This document shows, piece by piece, positions 44,379-55,480 of a DNA stretch of 64,000 nt (position 1 is its first letter; every line of letters starts with the position of its first letter). The notes under the pieces were generated by a model. The model saw only the letters and a list, made by a program, of their open reading frames with translations, ran no database searches and had not been told where the DNA came from. Source of the DNA: Pleodorina starrii (taxonomy: Eukaryota; Chlorophyta; Chlorophyceae; Chlamydomonadales; Volvocaceae); assembly GCA_030267565.1 (NCBI GenBank), contig BRXU01000002.1, forward strand, positions 6,639,501 through 6,703,500, written 5' to 3'. A program made the translations under genes and the position numbers.

Positions 44379-45050
44379 GGGACTGCATAGTAATAATAAT
44401 AATAATATTACGCCGGGCCAAAACCCTGGCGTGGTTTATGGGGGCGGGTGCGATGAGGCTCGACTAGGAGCCTGTACGCCGCCACCACCAGGGGAGCTCC
44501 ACAAAAAACAACCTTACCCTACCCCTTGACGATTGGACGTGTAGCATGTGGGTCCCTCGAGGGAGCGTCGCCGTAGGACTATGTTATTCAGGTACTTGAT
44601 TGCGAGGTCATGAAGGCGCGCGCAGCATTGTGTGGCAGTGTCTGGTGGCACGCCGAGCTCGGTGAGAAGGGGCTTTAGGTCATTGCGAATCGTCCCACCG
44701 AATCCAAGTGTGATGGCTTCCTTCGGTGTATACCGCACTTTCCAGCCGTTGGCCTTGAGCCTGCGGGCTAGCTTCGCGTGCTGTTTTGCTTTTTGCTCAT
44801 TCTTTTCATCATGTCGGAATTCCCCTGTGTATCCTATCTCGATCACAAATACTGTGTGTTTTGAGCGGTCCGGTGGTCCGTGATACGGTGTGGTTTGCTC
44901 TGTGGTCGATAGTGGTAGGGTCGGGATAAGAAGGAGATCTGGTCGCATTTTCTTCCTCTTTTTTTCCGGGATATTGGGTAGTAGCCATTTCGGCAGTCGA
45001 GTGCCAGATGAGTAGTCCGGGCTGGCGTCTTCTGCACTGGGACTGCATAG
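44379..45050 (-). mobile_element. 5'-truncated LINE insertion with 12-bp target duplication
   Basis: GGGACTGCATAG at 44379-44390 recurs at 45039-45050; between them lie 648 bp foreign to the element. On the minus strand the insert ends in an ATT-repeat tail (plus strand taataataataat from 44391), as for LINEs primed at a target nick. Only the 3' part of the coding region is present, so it is a dead copy. Confidence 0.92.
44524..45038 (-). pseudogene. C-terminal part of a LINE polyprotein
   Basis: The frame (continuing from flank codons at 45056) contains KMRPDLLLIPTL, VFVIEIGYTGEFR, EQKAKQHAKLARRLKANGW, LGFGGTIRNDL and VLRRRSLE. This pattern (RPD, E-GY, K..QH, GW, GGTI, RR-LE) is the conserved C-terminal region of many algal and fungal LINE polyproteins and looks like a PD-(D/E)XK-type fold, with D, E and K/Q as possible active-site residues. 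Endonuclease and RT are missing. Its relation to the LINE at 1-5890 cannot be judged, as the C-terminus of that one is outside the window. Confidence 0.7.
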
Positions 45051-46237
45051 CATCAAGTTTCCGCGACTGTACCTTGGGTGCGAAGCGCTCGAGGAACATA
45101 GGCTTCAACGTCGCCCACGGCTTCGTGTGCAGCAGCTCGTCACGCTCCCGCTCGTCCATGAGCCACCCGAGGGCGTCAGGGAACTGCTGGAACGCAGACT
45201 GCAGCACGGTAAAGGCCGGGGTGTCGGTGTAGACCGACAGGAAGCCCTCCACCAGGAAGCAGAACTGCTCCGGGCTATCCCCATCTTTGAACTGCGGGTT
45301 CGGGAGTTTCGCGAGGTTCAAGGACGGTTTCTTAGTCACGGTTCGGTTCTCGGGGTTCAGGTTCGAGTTCGGCAAGCGGGCAGGTTCGCGTTCAGGGTCC
45401 GCTGCGGCGGCAGCCGGGGTCAAGAGCGCACGAAGGCCCGCAAGCACAGCATCTGGCGCTAACGGGGCCGCAGTGCCCGAGCCAGAAGCAGAAGCAGCAG
45501 GGTCAGGGTTCGCTACGCGCTCGGGTGCGGCAGCACCAAACGTGGGGTTGGCGCCACCAGCGCGTACCTCTGGTTCTCTGGGGATCCGGGTGTGCTGCTC
45601 AGCGATGACCGCTTCGGCACGCAACCGCTCGTTGTCCTTGACCACGGCGTCAAGCTTCGCGGTCAGGTCGGTCAAGGCCTTCAGCATCGAGGTCATCTCC
45701 GATGCGCGGGTCGCGTCCACGGCAGCCGTGGCCGCAACGCCTTGATCAATGCGAGTCCGCAGCTCGGCGAGCTCGACGGACATCTGGTCTCGGTCAGTTT
45801 GGGTCGCCATGTCTGAAATGGCAACGCCGCAAAACGGGTTCGGTCAGGAAGGTGCTTTGCTTGCTTTCGGTCGCAAGAAAGACTAGTTTCACAATTCGTT
45901 CAAGTTCAGTTCGTTTCAGTTCAGGTTCAGTGCTCGGAGGTCGGTGTCCGTCAAAAGGAACCAGTAACCGCCCGAGTCAACAATGCCGGAGTCGGAGTAA
46001 CACACTTACTACGACGGATGGGGTGCGAGCGCAGTCCAAGCGCCTTGAAGCTCTGGATCACGGGCTCCGGCTGCATACGAACCGGGGAGGTTCGTTGCTG
46101 GGGATACAGGAAGTCGTAGTTCCGGGTGGCGGCGGAGAGATGCAGCCACGTAGACGCCTTCAAGCCTTCGAGCTGGGCAGCTCGAATAGCGGGGTCCTGA
46201 GGAACTATGCCTATTCTTCTAAAGCCGTCTCAGACGA

Positions 46238-46253
46238 GAAGTTTGAGGCTCCA
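46238..46253 (-). promoter_or_regulatory. primer-binding site of the chromovirus
   Basis: Minus strand TGGAGCCTCAAACTTC starts two bases after the 5' LTR. It begins with TGG as needed to pair with a tRNA CCA end, but differs from the TGGTATCGAG of the other two elements, so a different tRNA primer is implied. Confidence 0.55.
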
Positions 46254-46255
46254 AA

Positions 46256-46708
46256 TGATGTCGGGCTGTAGTTGGTAAACTACTTAGCCTCAGATCGGTT
46301 TCGCTCCGATAGGCTTGGTGTCCAAAAGAATAAAATTCTTCTCCCAAGTCCCCCTCCAGGATGGTCTTATATCCTGTTGCTTAGAGGGCTGATGCGACTT
46401 CGTACAATCGTTCGTAGAGGCTGGCGCCCACCATCAGTAGCGGTTTGTAGCCACAGCGGAGCAACGCCATGCCAGCTCACGATGAGCATCTGCTCCATCG
46501 TTAACTCCATCTTTAATCATGTTTAGGAGCATCTAAACATCGGCGCCTTGCTCACACGTTTCCAAGCGCGTGACCAATGGCCCTGGCTTCCGTAATTGGT
46601 AACTACCAACTACTATGAACACTCTTAAGACACGAATACCAATTCGCTCCTAGATCGTTCTAAGCCAACGCATCGACCTTTAATTCCTTTAAGGTCTCTG
46701 CTACATCA
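46256..46708 (-). repeat. 5' LTR of the chromovirus
   Basis: 453 bp, matching 38021-38473 with about five substitutions, clustered near 46551-46626. Confidence 0.93.
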
Positions 46709-46713
46709 GTCTT

Positions 46714-47366
46714 ACACCATACAAACTGTGAGTCCAAGGCTGCTGGTCCTGCCAACTAGGCCCCCACCTACCCCAGCTGTTCACCCGACATTCATAGAGA
46801 CCGAGGATTCTGTGATTGCCACCAATCAAACGCCATCTACCCTATCTATCAACTGGGCCCCAACTCCACATCTCAGAATCTAGCCATATATAATCTCACC
46901 GTACCTGACAATGCCGGGCGGGGTCTCACTGGGAATCGAACCCAGGACTGTGTGTATGTGTTGTACAGTGGGGTCCACATAATGGACAAGTACAACCAAT
47001 CAGCCAGCAGCAGGTCGTGCAGTGCTGTGGAAGCCGACCATTATTGTGGCCGAGACACCCACCCAGACCAGACAGCACACTTTACCCAAACAGAAACAAG
47101 GCTCACTCAGACAGCCATGCCCATGTAGAGAATTGCCATGAGGCTCCAAACTGGGTGACAAGCCCAGTTCCCTTTCAAATAGACAGACCAACAAACCTGA
47201 GAGGAACCCGCCTTTGGTGTTGTTCAACTGCAAGGTGCATGTATTCTATATGTGCACACCCTTGATCTAGCCACTGCTGAGCCCTAAGGCTGGTAATGTC
47301 CCTTACCATGCAACACTTCTAATAATGTGCACTCATAGCAATGTATCAAGGGGCTGTGTTGAATAT
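46714..47366 (+). repeat. macrosatellite unit, type B, 3' part after the LTR element
   Basis: Starts acaccatacaaactg directly after the target duplication and completes the unit begun at 37227. Confidence 0.94.
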
Positions 47367-48813
47367 GTAAGCGCACACTTGCAGCTGATAACTGTAATCG
47401 TACATCAATTTTGCACATGACGCACCCAGACATCTTTTCGTGAGCAGGGGCTGGGTTTGGGGGCTTTGGGATATTTTAACAATGTCCGGATTGGAGGCTC
47501 AGGGTTTTTATCTTAGGATTGTTTGTGCCATCACCTTATCTTGTACATGCTTTGTTTCGACATTGACTAATAGTATAATAATCTTCTTTGGTGAGATTAT
47601 GTGGGGCAAAGTCTAATCGAGTGTGGTGCAGTCTGCATGGAATCATTACCGTCGAATGCCCGGTTAGCTCAGTCGGTAGAGCGCAAGGCTCTTAACCTTG
47701 TGGTCGTGGGTTCGAGCCCCACATTGGGCGCTACACATCCTGATGCATGGCAGAGCCCACCGCCCTTCCTGCTCTCCTCGCTCCACTCGCCCTCTCCAGG
47801 CCCCCCCCAGCCCTCCAATCCCCCCCACCCTCCTCCCCCCCCACCGCCCGCTCCCTCCTCCCCTCCAACCCACGCCCCTGCCCCGTCACTAGCACAGCTG
47901 CTTAGGCCGTGATCTCCACCGGGGCTGCACACCGCATTCGCTCCTCAACGACCGCTAGGATGGGGTGCTGCAGCCCCACTCTGTCCCAGCCGTGCCGGGG
48001 TGTTTGTATATATGCGCATGTATTTGTATGTATGAATGTTATCGTGAGGGCGGCTGCATTTTTGGGCCCATTAGTTATTAGGTGATGCCACAGCCCTCCC
48101 GTTGTTAACAGCCACACATTTGTTCGCTTAGAGCACCATCCACAACCGTCACACTGTCTTACACCATACAAACTGTGAGTCCAAGGCTGCTGGTCCTGCC
48201 AACTAGGCCCCCACCTACCCCAGCTGTTCACCCGACATTCATAGAGACCGAGGATTCTGTGATTGCCACCAATCAAACGCCATCTACCCTATCTATCAAC
48301 TGGGGCCCAACTCCACATCTCAGAATCTAGCCATATATAATCTCACCGTACCTGACAATGCCGGGCGGGGTCTCACTGGGAATCGAACCCAGGACTGTGT
48401 GTATGTGTTGTACAGTGGGGTCCACATAATGGACAAGTACAACCAATCAGCCAGCAGCAGGTCGTGCAGTGCTGTGGAAGCCGACCATTATTGTGGCCGA
48501 GACACCCACCCAGACCAGACAGCACACTTTACCCAAACAGAAACAAGGCTCACTCAGACAGCCATGCCCATGTAGAGAATTGCCATGAGGCTCCAAACTG
48601 GGTGACAAGCCCAGTTCCCTTTCAAATAGACAGACCAACAAACCTGAGAGGAACCCGCCTTTGGTGTTGTTCAACTGCAAGGTGCATGTATTCTATATGT
48701 GCACACCCTTGATCTAGCCACTGCTGAGCCCTAAGGCTGGTAATGTCCCTTACCATGCAACACTTCTAATAATGTGCACTCATAGCAATGTATCAAGGGG
48801 CTGTGTTGAATAT
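47367..48813 (+). repeat. macrosatellite unit, type B, 1447 bp
   Basis: Complete unit. Shares gctgataactg and ggggtgctgcag variants with the next two units but not with those left of the LTR element, so the right block has been homogenised separately. Confidence 0.94.
47658..47730 (+). tRNA. tRNA-Lys(CTT)
   Basis: Intact 73-nt copy. Confidence 0.93.
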
Positions 48814-50260
48814 GTAAGCGCACACTTGCAGCTGATAACTGTAATCGTACATCAATTTTGCACATGACGCACCCAGACATCTTTTCGTGAGCAGGGGCTG
48901 GGTTTGGGGGCTTTGGGATATTTTAACAATGTCCGGATTGGAGGCTCAGGGTTTTTATCTTAGGATTGTTTGTGCCATCACCTTACCTTGTACATGCTTT
49001 GTTTCGACATTGACTAATAGTATAATAATCTTCTTTGGTGAGATTATGTGGGGCAAAGTCTAATCGAGTGTGGTGCAGTCTGCATGGAATCATTACCGTC
49101 GAATGCCCGGTTAGCTCAGTCGGTAGAGCGCAAGGCTCTTAACCTTGTGGTCGTGGGTTCGAGCCCCACATTGGGCGCTACACATCCTGATGCATGGCAG
49201 AGCCCACCGCCCTTCCTGCTCTCCTCGCTCCACTCGCCCTCTCCAGGCCCCCCCCAGCCCTCCAATCCCCCCCACCCTCCTCCCCCCCCACCGCCCGCTC
49301 CCTCCTCCCCTCCAACCCACGCCCCTGCCCCGTCACTAGCACAGCTGCTTAGGCCGTGATCTCCACCGGGGCTGCACACCGCATTCGCTCCTCAACGACC
49401 GCTAGGATGGGGTGCTGCAGCCCCACTCTGTCCCAGCCGTGCCGGGGTGTTTGTATATATGCGCATGTATTTGTATGTATGAATGTTATCGTGAGGGCGG
49501 CTGCATTTTTGGGCCCATTAGTTATTAGGTGATGCCACAGCCCTCTCGTTGTTAACAGCCACACATTTGTTCGCTTAGAGCACCATCCACAACCGTCACA
49601 CTGTCTTACACCATACAAACTGTGAGTCCAAGGCTGCTGGTCCTGCCAACTAGGCCCCCACCTACCCCAGCTGTTCACCCGACATTCATAGAGACCGAGG
49701 ATTCTGTGATTGCCACCAATCAAACGCCATCTACCCTATCTATCAACTGGGCCCCAACTCCACATCTCAGAATCTAGCCATATATAATCTCACCGTACCT
49801 GACAATGCCGGGCGGGGTCTCACTGGGAATCGAACCCAGGACTGTGTGTATGTGTTGTACAGTGGGGTCCACATAATGGACAAGTACAACCAATCAGCCA
49901 GCAGCAGGTCGTGCAGTGCTGTGGAAGCCGACCATTATTGTGGCCGAGACACCCACCCAGACCAGACAGCACACTTTACCCAAACAGAAACAAGGCTCAC
50001 TCAGACAGCCATGCCCATGTAGAGAATTGCCATGAGGCTCCAAACTGGGTGACAAGCCCAGTTCCCTTTCAAATAGACAGACCAACAAACCTGAGAGGAA
50101 CCCGCCTTTGGTGTTGTTCAACTGCAAGGTGCATGTATTCTATATGTGCACACCCTTGATCTAGCCACTGCTGAGCCCTAAGGCTGGTAATGTCCCTTAC
50201 CATGCAACACTTCTAATAATGTGCACTCATAGCAATGTATCAAGGGGCTGTGTTGAATAT
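48814..50260 (+). repeat. macrosatellite unit, type B, 1447 bp
   Basis: Complete unit of the right-hand block. Confidence 0.94.
49105..49177 (+). tRNA. tRNA-Lys(CTT)
   Basis: Intact 73-nt copy. Confidence 0.93.
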
Positions 50261-51707
50261 GTAAGCGCACACTTGCAGCTGATAACTGTAATCGTACATC
50301 AATTTTGCACATGACGCACCCAGACATCTTTTCGTGAGCAGGGGCTGGGTTTGGGGGCTTTGGGATATTTTAACAATGTCCGGATTGGAGGCTCAGGGTT
50401 TTTATCTTAGGATTGTTTGTGCCATCACCTTATCTTGTACATGCTTTGTTTCGACATTGACTAATAGTATAATAATCTTCTTTGGTGAGATTATGTGGGG
50501 CAAAGTCTAATCGAGTGTGGTGCAGTCTGCATGGAATCATTACCGTCGAATGCCCGGTTAGCTCAGTCGGTAGAGTGTAAGGCTCTTAACCTTGTGGTCG
50601 TGGGTTCGAGCCCCACATTGGGCGCTACACATCCTGATGCATGGCAGAGCCCACCGCCCTTCCTGCTCTCCTCGCTCCACTCGCCCTCTCCAGGCCCCCC
50701 CCAGCCCTCCAATCCCCCCCACCCTCCTCCCCCCCCACCGCCCGCTCCCTCCTCCCCTCCAACCCACGCCCCTGCCCCGTCACTAGCACAGCTGCTTAGG
50801 CCGTGATCTCCACCGGGGCTGCACACCGCATTCGCTCCTCAACGACCGCTAGGATGGGGTGCTGCAGCCCCACTCTGTCCCAGCCGTGCCGGGGTGTTTG
50901 TATATATGCGCATGTATTTGTATGTATGAATGTTATCGTGAGGGCGGCTGCATTTTTGGGCCCATTAGTTATTAGGTGATGCCACAGCCCTCTCGTTGTT
51001 AACAGCCACACATTTGTTCGCTTAGAGCACCATCCACAACCGTCACACTGTCTTACACCATACAAACTGTGAGTCCAAGGCTGCTGGTCCTGCCAACTAG
51101 GCCCCCACCTACCCCAGCTGTTCACCCGACATTCATAGAGACCGAGGATTCTGTGATTGCCACCAATCAAACGCCATCTACCCTATCTATCAACTGGGCC
51201 CCAACTCCACATCTCAGAATCTAGCCATATATAATCTCACCGTACCTGACAATGCCGGGCGGGGTCTCACTGGGAATCGAACCCAGGACTGTGTGTATGT
51301 GTTGTACAGTGGGGTCCACATAATGGACAAGTACAACCAATCAGCCAGCAGCAGGTCGTGCAGTGCTGTGGAAGCCGACCATTATTGTGGCCGAGACACC
51401 CACCCAGACCAGACAGCACACTTTACCCAAACAGAAACAAGGCTCACTCAGACAGCCATGCCCATGTAGAGAATTGCCATGAGGCTCCAAACTGGGTGAC
51501 AAGCCCAGTTCCCTTTCAAATAGACAGACCAACAAACCTGAGAGGAACCCGCCTTTGGTGTTGTTCAACTGCAAGGTGCATGTATTCTATATGTGCACAC
51601 CCTTGATCTAGCCACTGCTGAGCCCTAAGGCTGGTAATGTCCCTTACCATGCAACACTTCTAATAATGTGCACTCATAGCAATGTATCAAGGGGCTGTGT
51701 TGAATAT
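50261..51707 (+). repeat. macrosatellite unit, type B, 1447 bp
   Basis: Last complete unit of the array. Confidence 0.94.
50552..50624 (+). tRNA. tRNA-Lys(CTT), two substitutions
   Basis: D stem ends GAGT in place of GAGC and the anticodon stem starts TAAGG; both changes leave G-T or T-G pairs, so folding is still possible. Confidence 0.85.
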
Positions 51708-51912
51708 GTAAGCGCACACTTGCAGCTGATAACTGTAATCGTACATCAATTTTGCACATGACGCACCCAGACATCTTTTCGTGAGCAGGGGCTGGGTTTG
51801 GGGGCTTTGGGATATTTTAACAATGTCCGGATTGGAGGCTCAGGGTTTTTATCTTAGGATTGTTTGTGCCATCACCTTATCTTGTACATGCTTTGTTTCG
51901 ACATTGACTAAT
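51708..51912 (+). repeat. macrosatellite unit, truncated
   Basis: Stops at gacattgactaat, exactly the site where the 28577 element is inserted in another unit. The unit does not resume in the window. Confidence 0.92.
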
Positions 51913-52004
51913 GCAAATCCCTTTGGGATTTGCAAATCCCTTTGGGATTTGATACCCGGGGCGGCCGTGCAGAAATCGGAGTCTGGAGGTATGGTCAATG
52001 TCTT

Positions 52005-52090
52005 TTCCGATTTTAGCATGTCTGGAAAACGCACGGTCGCAATGTCGCCGACGAAGGAATCCAGAGGTCGCCAGTTCGAATCTTCATTAA
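52005..52090 (+). ncRNA. tRNA-like module, second copy
   Basis: Related to 28652-28737: ccgattttagcatgtc near the A box, agttcgaatct at the B box. One base of the B box is altered. A ggttcaaatcc segment with TTTTT follows at 52136-52165. Confidence 0.45.
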
Positions 52091-52224
52091 TGCAAACGGT
52101 TTATTATTGTTTTTTCAACAATCGTCACCAGAGATCGCCGGTTCAAATCCTGCGCGACCCTTTTTCGTTTGTTTTATTATTTTTTGTTTCAAAAGATCCC
52201 CCAGAAAGATCCCGTGCATGCCTG

Positions 52225-53500
52225 CATAAACCTGGTAGGCAGGCAAGCAGGCAGGCAGGCAGGCAGGCAGCAGAAAGAGAAAGGCAGTGAGAACGGCAAG
52301 GAGAACGGCAAAGGGACAGCGACTGGATGCAAAGGGAACGGATCACGGGAGAGGGGACAAGGGCGGATCGCACGGTAGGGGCATGCGTGAGTTGAAGAGA
52401 CGGGACAGCGATGGCAGGATGGGAAGGGAGACAAAAGTGGAAGGACGGCAGGATGGGAGGCGACACGCCGCTCATCCTGCCGGGAGTAGGGAAACAAGAC
52501 GGGGAAATTTGTGAGGTGGGGGAGGAGGAAGGGGTGCAAACCAGAGGCGGGCCAACATCTTTGTCCCCCCCCCCCCCCCGCAATGGTGAGATCACAGGGG
52601 TGATGCTGGGCAAGCAGGGGCACGCAGGGGCACGCAGGGCAGGCACGAGTAGGCAGGGAGGGGCAGGCAGGGGCAAAGCAGGGGGGAGGGCAGGCAAGGC
52701 GGGGGCAAGTCAGGGGCAGAGGCAGGGTGGGTGTGTTGGGAGGCATTCGTTTTCGTTCGACTCTCCGCCCCGGTGCGGTTGCAGGAGAGAAAGAGAACAG
52801 TAACGATCGACGGGCGATGAGCACACGGCAAGGTACAGCAAGGGGCAGGGGGGGTAATAAGAACAGGCAGAGCGGTGGCATTCGTGCAAGAGCACAGCAG
52901 GGGCAGGCAGGGAGGGACATGCGGGCAGGCACGGGTAGGCAGGTAGGCAGGGAGGGGCAGGCAGGCAGGGAGCAGAGGCAGGCAGGGGGGGGGTAATAAG
53001 AACGGCCAGGGGTGAGGGGAACACAACGCAGGCAGAGTAGGGGGGAAAGGGGGCAGGGCAGGGGCAAGTTAGGAGCACAAGCGGGGCGGGTGCGTTGGGA
53101 AGCAATTACAGAACAAACGGGAGCAAGGGCAAGGGGGGATGTAGGGGAGGAGATGGACATAGATGCGGGGGTCAGGGGCTGCATGCTGCAGGGTGGAAGT
53201 AGGTGTGAAGGTCCTGTGGAGCAAGGCGGAGCATTGGACGGGGCGACGTGGAGCATGGGGTAAGGCGGGGCGGGGTGGAGCATGCAGCGAATCGGAGCGG
53301 GGTGGAGCATGGGGCGATGTGGGGCAGTATGGGGCAATGCATGGGATGGGGCGGAGCATGGGGCGGGGCAGGGCGGTGGCATCCGGGCAAAAGCAGAGCA
53401 AAGTCAGGCAGGGAGGGGCAGGCAGGCAGGGTAGGCGGGCAGGCATCCGTGGATAACATGACGAGATCGGTGGGTGGCGGGTGGTCAGGCAGCTGGTGGG
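52225..53500 (+). repeat. purine-rich minisatellite region
   Basis: Mix of gcaggcaggg, ggcagggcaggcac, gacggcaggatgggagg and ggtggagcatggggcg repeats with no gene. Long frames on both strands are compositional. Confidence 0.75.
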
Positions 53501-53821
53501 TCAGGAGCTGCATGCTGCAGGGTGGAAATAGGTGCGGCGGGCAAAGTAGATGGCGTGTGGATAGCCACGACGTTGCACCCACGAGTGGATGGTGGAAATG
53601 CCGGGATTATCGAGGGCGATGAGGTTATCAACGAAGCGGCGGATGAAGTGAAAGCGGGTAAAGTGAAAGCGGCGGTCAGGACAAGTGTGGGAGCGGAGCG
53701 GGGTGGAGCATGGGGGGACGGCAGGCACACAGGCAGGCAGGCAGGCAGGCAGGCAGGGGCAGGTGCGACACAAACAGACACCGAGCATGTGGCACAGCGA
53801 GGCGGAGCATGGAGCGACACG

Positions 53822-54062
53822 GGGTTTCGGTTTCGGTTTCGGTTGCGGTTTCGGTTTCGGTTGCGGTTGCGGTTGCGGTTGCGGTTGCGGTTGCGGTTGC
53901 GGTTGCGGTTGCGGTTGCGGTTGCGGTTGCGGTTGCGGTTGCGGTTGCGGTTGCGGTTGCGGTTGCGGTTGCGGTTGCGGTTGCGGTTGCGGTTGCGGTT
54001 GCGGTTGCGGTTGCGGTTGCGGTTGCGGTCGCGGTGTCGCTTTCGGTTGCGGTTGCAGTTGC
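53822..54062 (+). repeat. hexamer array (GGTTGC)n, second copy
   Basis: About 40 copies; starts with ggtttc variants and ends with ggttgcagttgca before the right inverted repeat. Confidence 0.95.
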
Positions 54063-54167
54063 ACCGCGAAAGGGATTTGCTATGCGAGCCCAAAGGGCGA
54101 GCCGAAGGCCAGTGATACCCGGGGCGGCCGTGCATTTTTCCTAGTCTAGAGGTATGAAGAATGTCTT

Positions 54168-54252
54168 TTCCGATTTTGGCATGTCTCAAAAACGCTTGGT
54201 CGCAAGGTTGTGGTCGATCGAATCCAGAGGTCGCAGGTTCGATTCCTACATT
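54168..54252 (+). ncRNA. tRNA-like module, third copy
   Basis: ccgattttggcatgtc at the A-box side and a perfect B box GGTTCGATTCC at 54237-54247. The ggttcaaatcc plus TTTTT segment follows at 54300-54325. A fourth, decayed copy may lie at 54860-54945. Confidence 0.5.
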
Positions 54253-54329
54253 CTATGACCATATATTATGATTTTTTACAATCGCCTCCACAGATCGCCG
54301 GTTCAAATCCTGCGCGACCCTTTTTCGAT

Positions 54330-55480
54330 TTTGTGTTTTCGGGTTCGTTTTTCGTTTTTCATTTCGATTTCGTTTTCGTTGGGCAATTACGGGAGAGAAA
54401 AATAACAGTAACGATCGACGGGCAATGAGCACATGGCAAAGCAAAGCAACGGGCAGGGGGGGTAATAAGAACAGGCACAGCACAGCGGGGACAAGCCACC
54501 TGGGCAAAGGTGGGGTACCTCGCTTGGGAGACATGCGGCCTGGAGGTGACAGAACAAGCGGGAGCAAGGGAACCGCAGCATCCATGCATCAAATGAGGGG
54601 ATGATTGGGTGGCGTGCTGCAGGGCGGAATGCCAGCGACAGCGATACAGGCCGTGCAGGATGCCACGACGTGTGCAAGAGAGGACGGTGGAATGAAATGC
54701 CGGGATTATTAAAGGTAAAGAGGTCATGAACAATGCGGGGCGGAACATGGAAAGACGGAGTAATTTGTAGGGCGGGGGAGGAGGAAGGGGGTGCAGACCG
54801 GGCGAGGTACCGACATGCATGAGGTTATCATGCATGTGGGTTTCATCGCTGGGATGATGACAGACAAGTACGTATCAAAAACACTCAATCGCATGGTCAT
54901 GATGGAAAAATCGGGAGGTCGCCACTTCAAGTCCTCATTTCTGCGGTCGTAATGTTTGTTTCTTTTACACTCGCGCATCCAGACATAGCCGGTTGAGATC
55001 ATACGCCTTCGTTCGGGTCTCCGCCCCGGTGCTTCATTCGGTGGGTCAAGTACTGGAGTTATCATCGATTATGAAAATGAGCAAGGTCACTAGCATGCTG
55101 CCGTCACCACCACCACCATCGCCGTTTTCGTCCAGGAGTTACAAGGAGGCCTTGTCTCCCGACAGTTGGGGCTGCACGTGCAGCAGATACCGCGGCTTCT
55201 TGGAATCGGAAACGGCAGTATCGTGCCGTCCACCCGTTCACGGTAACTGCTGTATTTCACCGAAGTTGCACAGCTGGAGCGGTCCGAGTGCATAAATGAC
55301 CACGAGCCTGCACAAATAGATATCCTGACACACCCTACGACCGACCCCTCTCAACTAAGCCTGCTCATTTCACTACAAACGCCTTTTTGAGTTCCGTTTA
55401 TATAAAGCTTCAATAACTTTCCCGAATAACGCGCACAACTTGACCTTCTTTTACATTATGAACATGTAACATTTTGCAAA
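54330..55480. other. no gene recognised
   Basis: Holds minisatellite fragments (54400-54640), a decayed tRNA-like stretch (54860-54945) and a short run of cac triplets at 55110. Probably the non-coding 5' part of the Helitron-like segment. Confidence 0.5.

Larger units (their letters stand above)
43786..45810 (-). pseudogene. gag: chromovirus gag, split by a LINE insertion
   Basis: Starts [20 protein letters not shown] at 45810; the capsid part (LPNPQFKDGDSPEQFCFLVE) is uninterrupted down to 45051. The LINE fragment 44391-45038 plus one copy of its 12-bp target duplication then break the frame. It resumes at 44390 with MQSLVEGKVRMDAKKGVVEY and ends with a CCHC zinc knuckle CVKCGQKGHIASKC and EKKDDA, then TAG. 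Without the LINE the two parts join smoothly, as the copy at 39788-40902 shows. Gag would form the particle and bind RNA. Confidence 0.9.
38016..46713 (-). mobile_element. complete chromovirus (Ty3/gypsy) insertion, 8688 bp plus 5-bp target duplication
   Basis: GTCTT at 38016-38020 is repeated at 46709-46713, and the interrupted macrosatellite reads on across the element. Two 453-bp LTRs bound it, with inner ends TGATGT/ACATCA; I count about five differences between them, so the insertion is fairly young. Order on the minus strand: LTR, primer site, gag (split by a LINE), TAG, methyltransferase-like domain, protease, RT, RNase H, a second leader plus gag, integrase with chromodomain, polypurine tract, LTR. 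Confidence 0.93.
51913..54113 (+). mobile_element. Helitron2/Helentron-like non-autonomous element, second copy
   Basis: Left end GCAAATCCCTTTGGGATTT occurs twice in tandem. The right inverted repeat AAAGGGATTTGC at 54069-54080 is followed by the GCCCAAAGGGC hairpin (54088-54098) and the end ccagt, as in the 28577 element. Inside: a tRNA-like module, purine-rich minisatellites and a ggttgc array next to the right end. It sits at the same target position in the macrosatellite. Confidence 0.55.
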
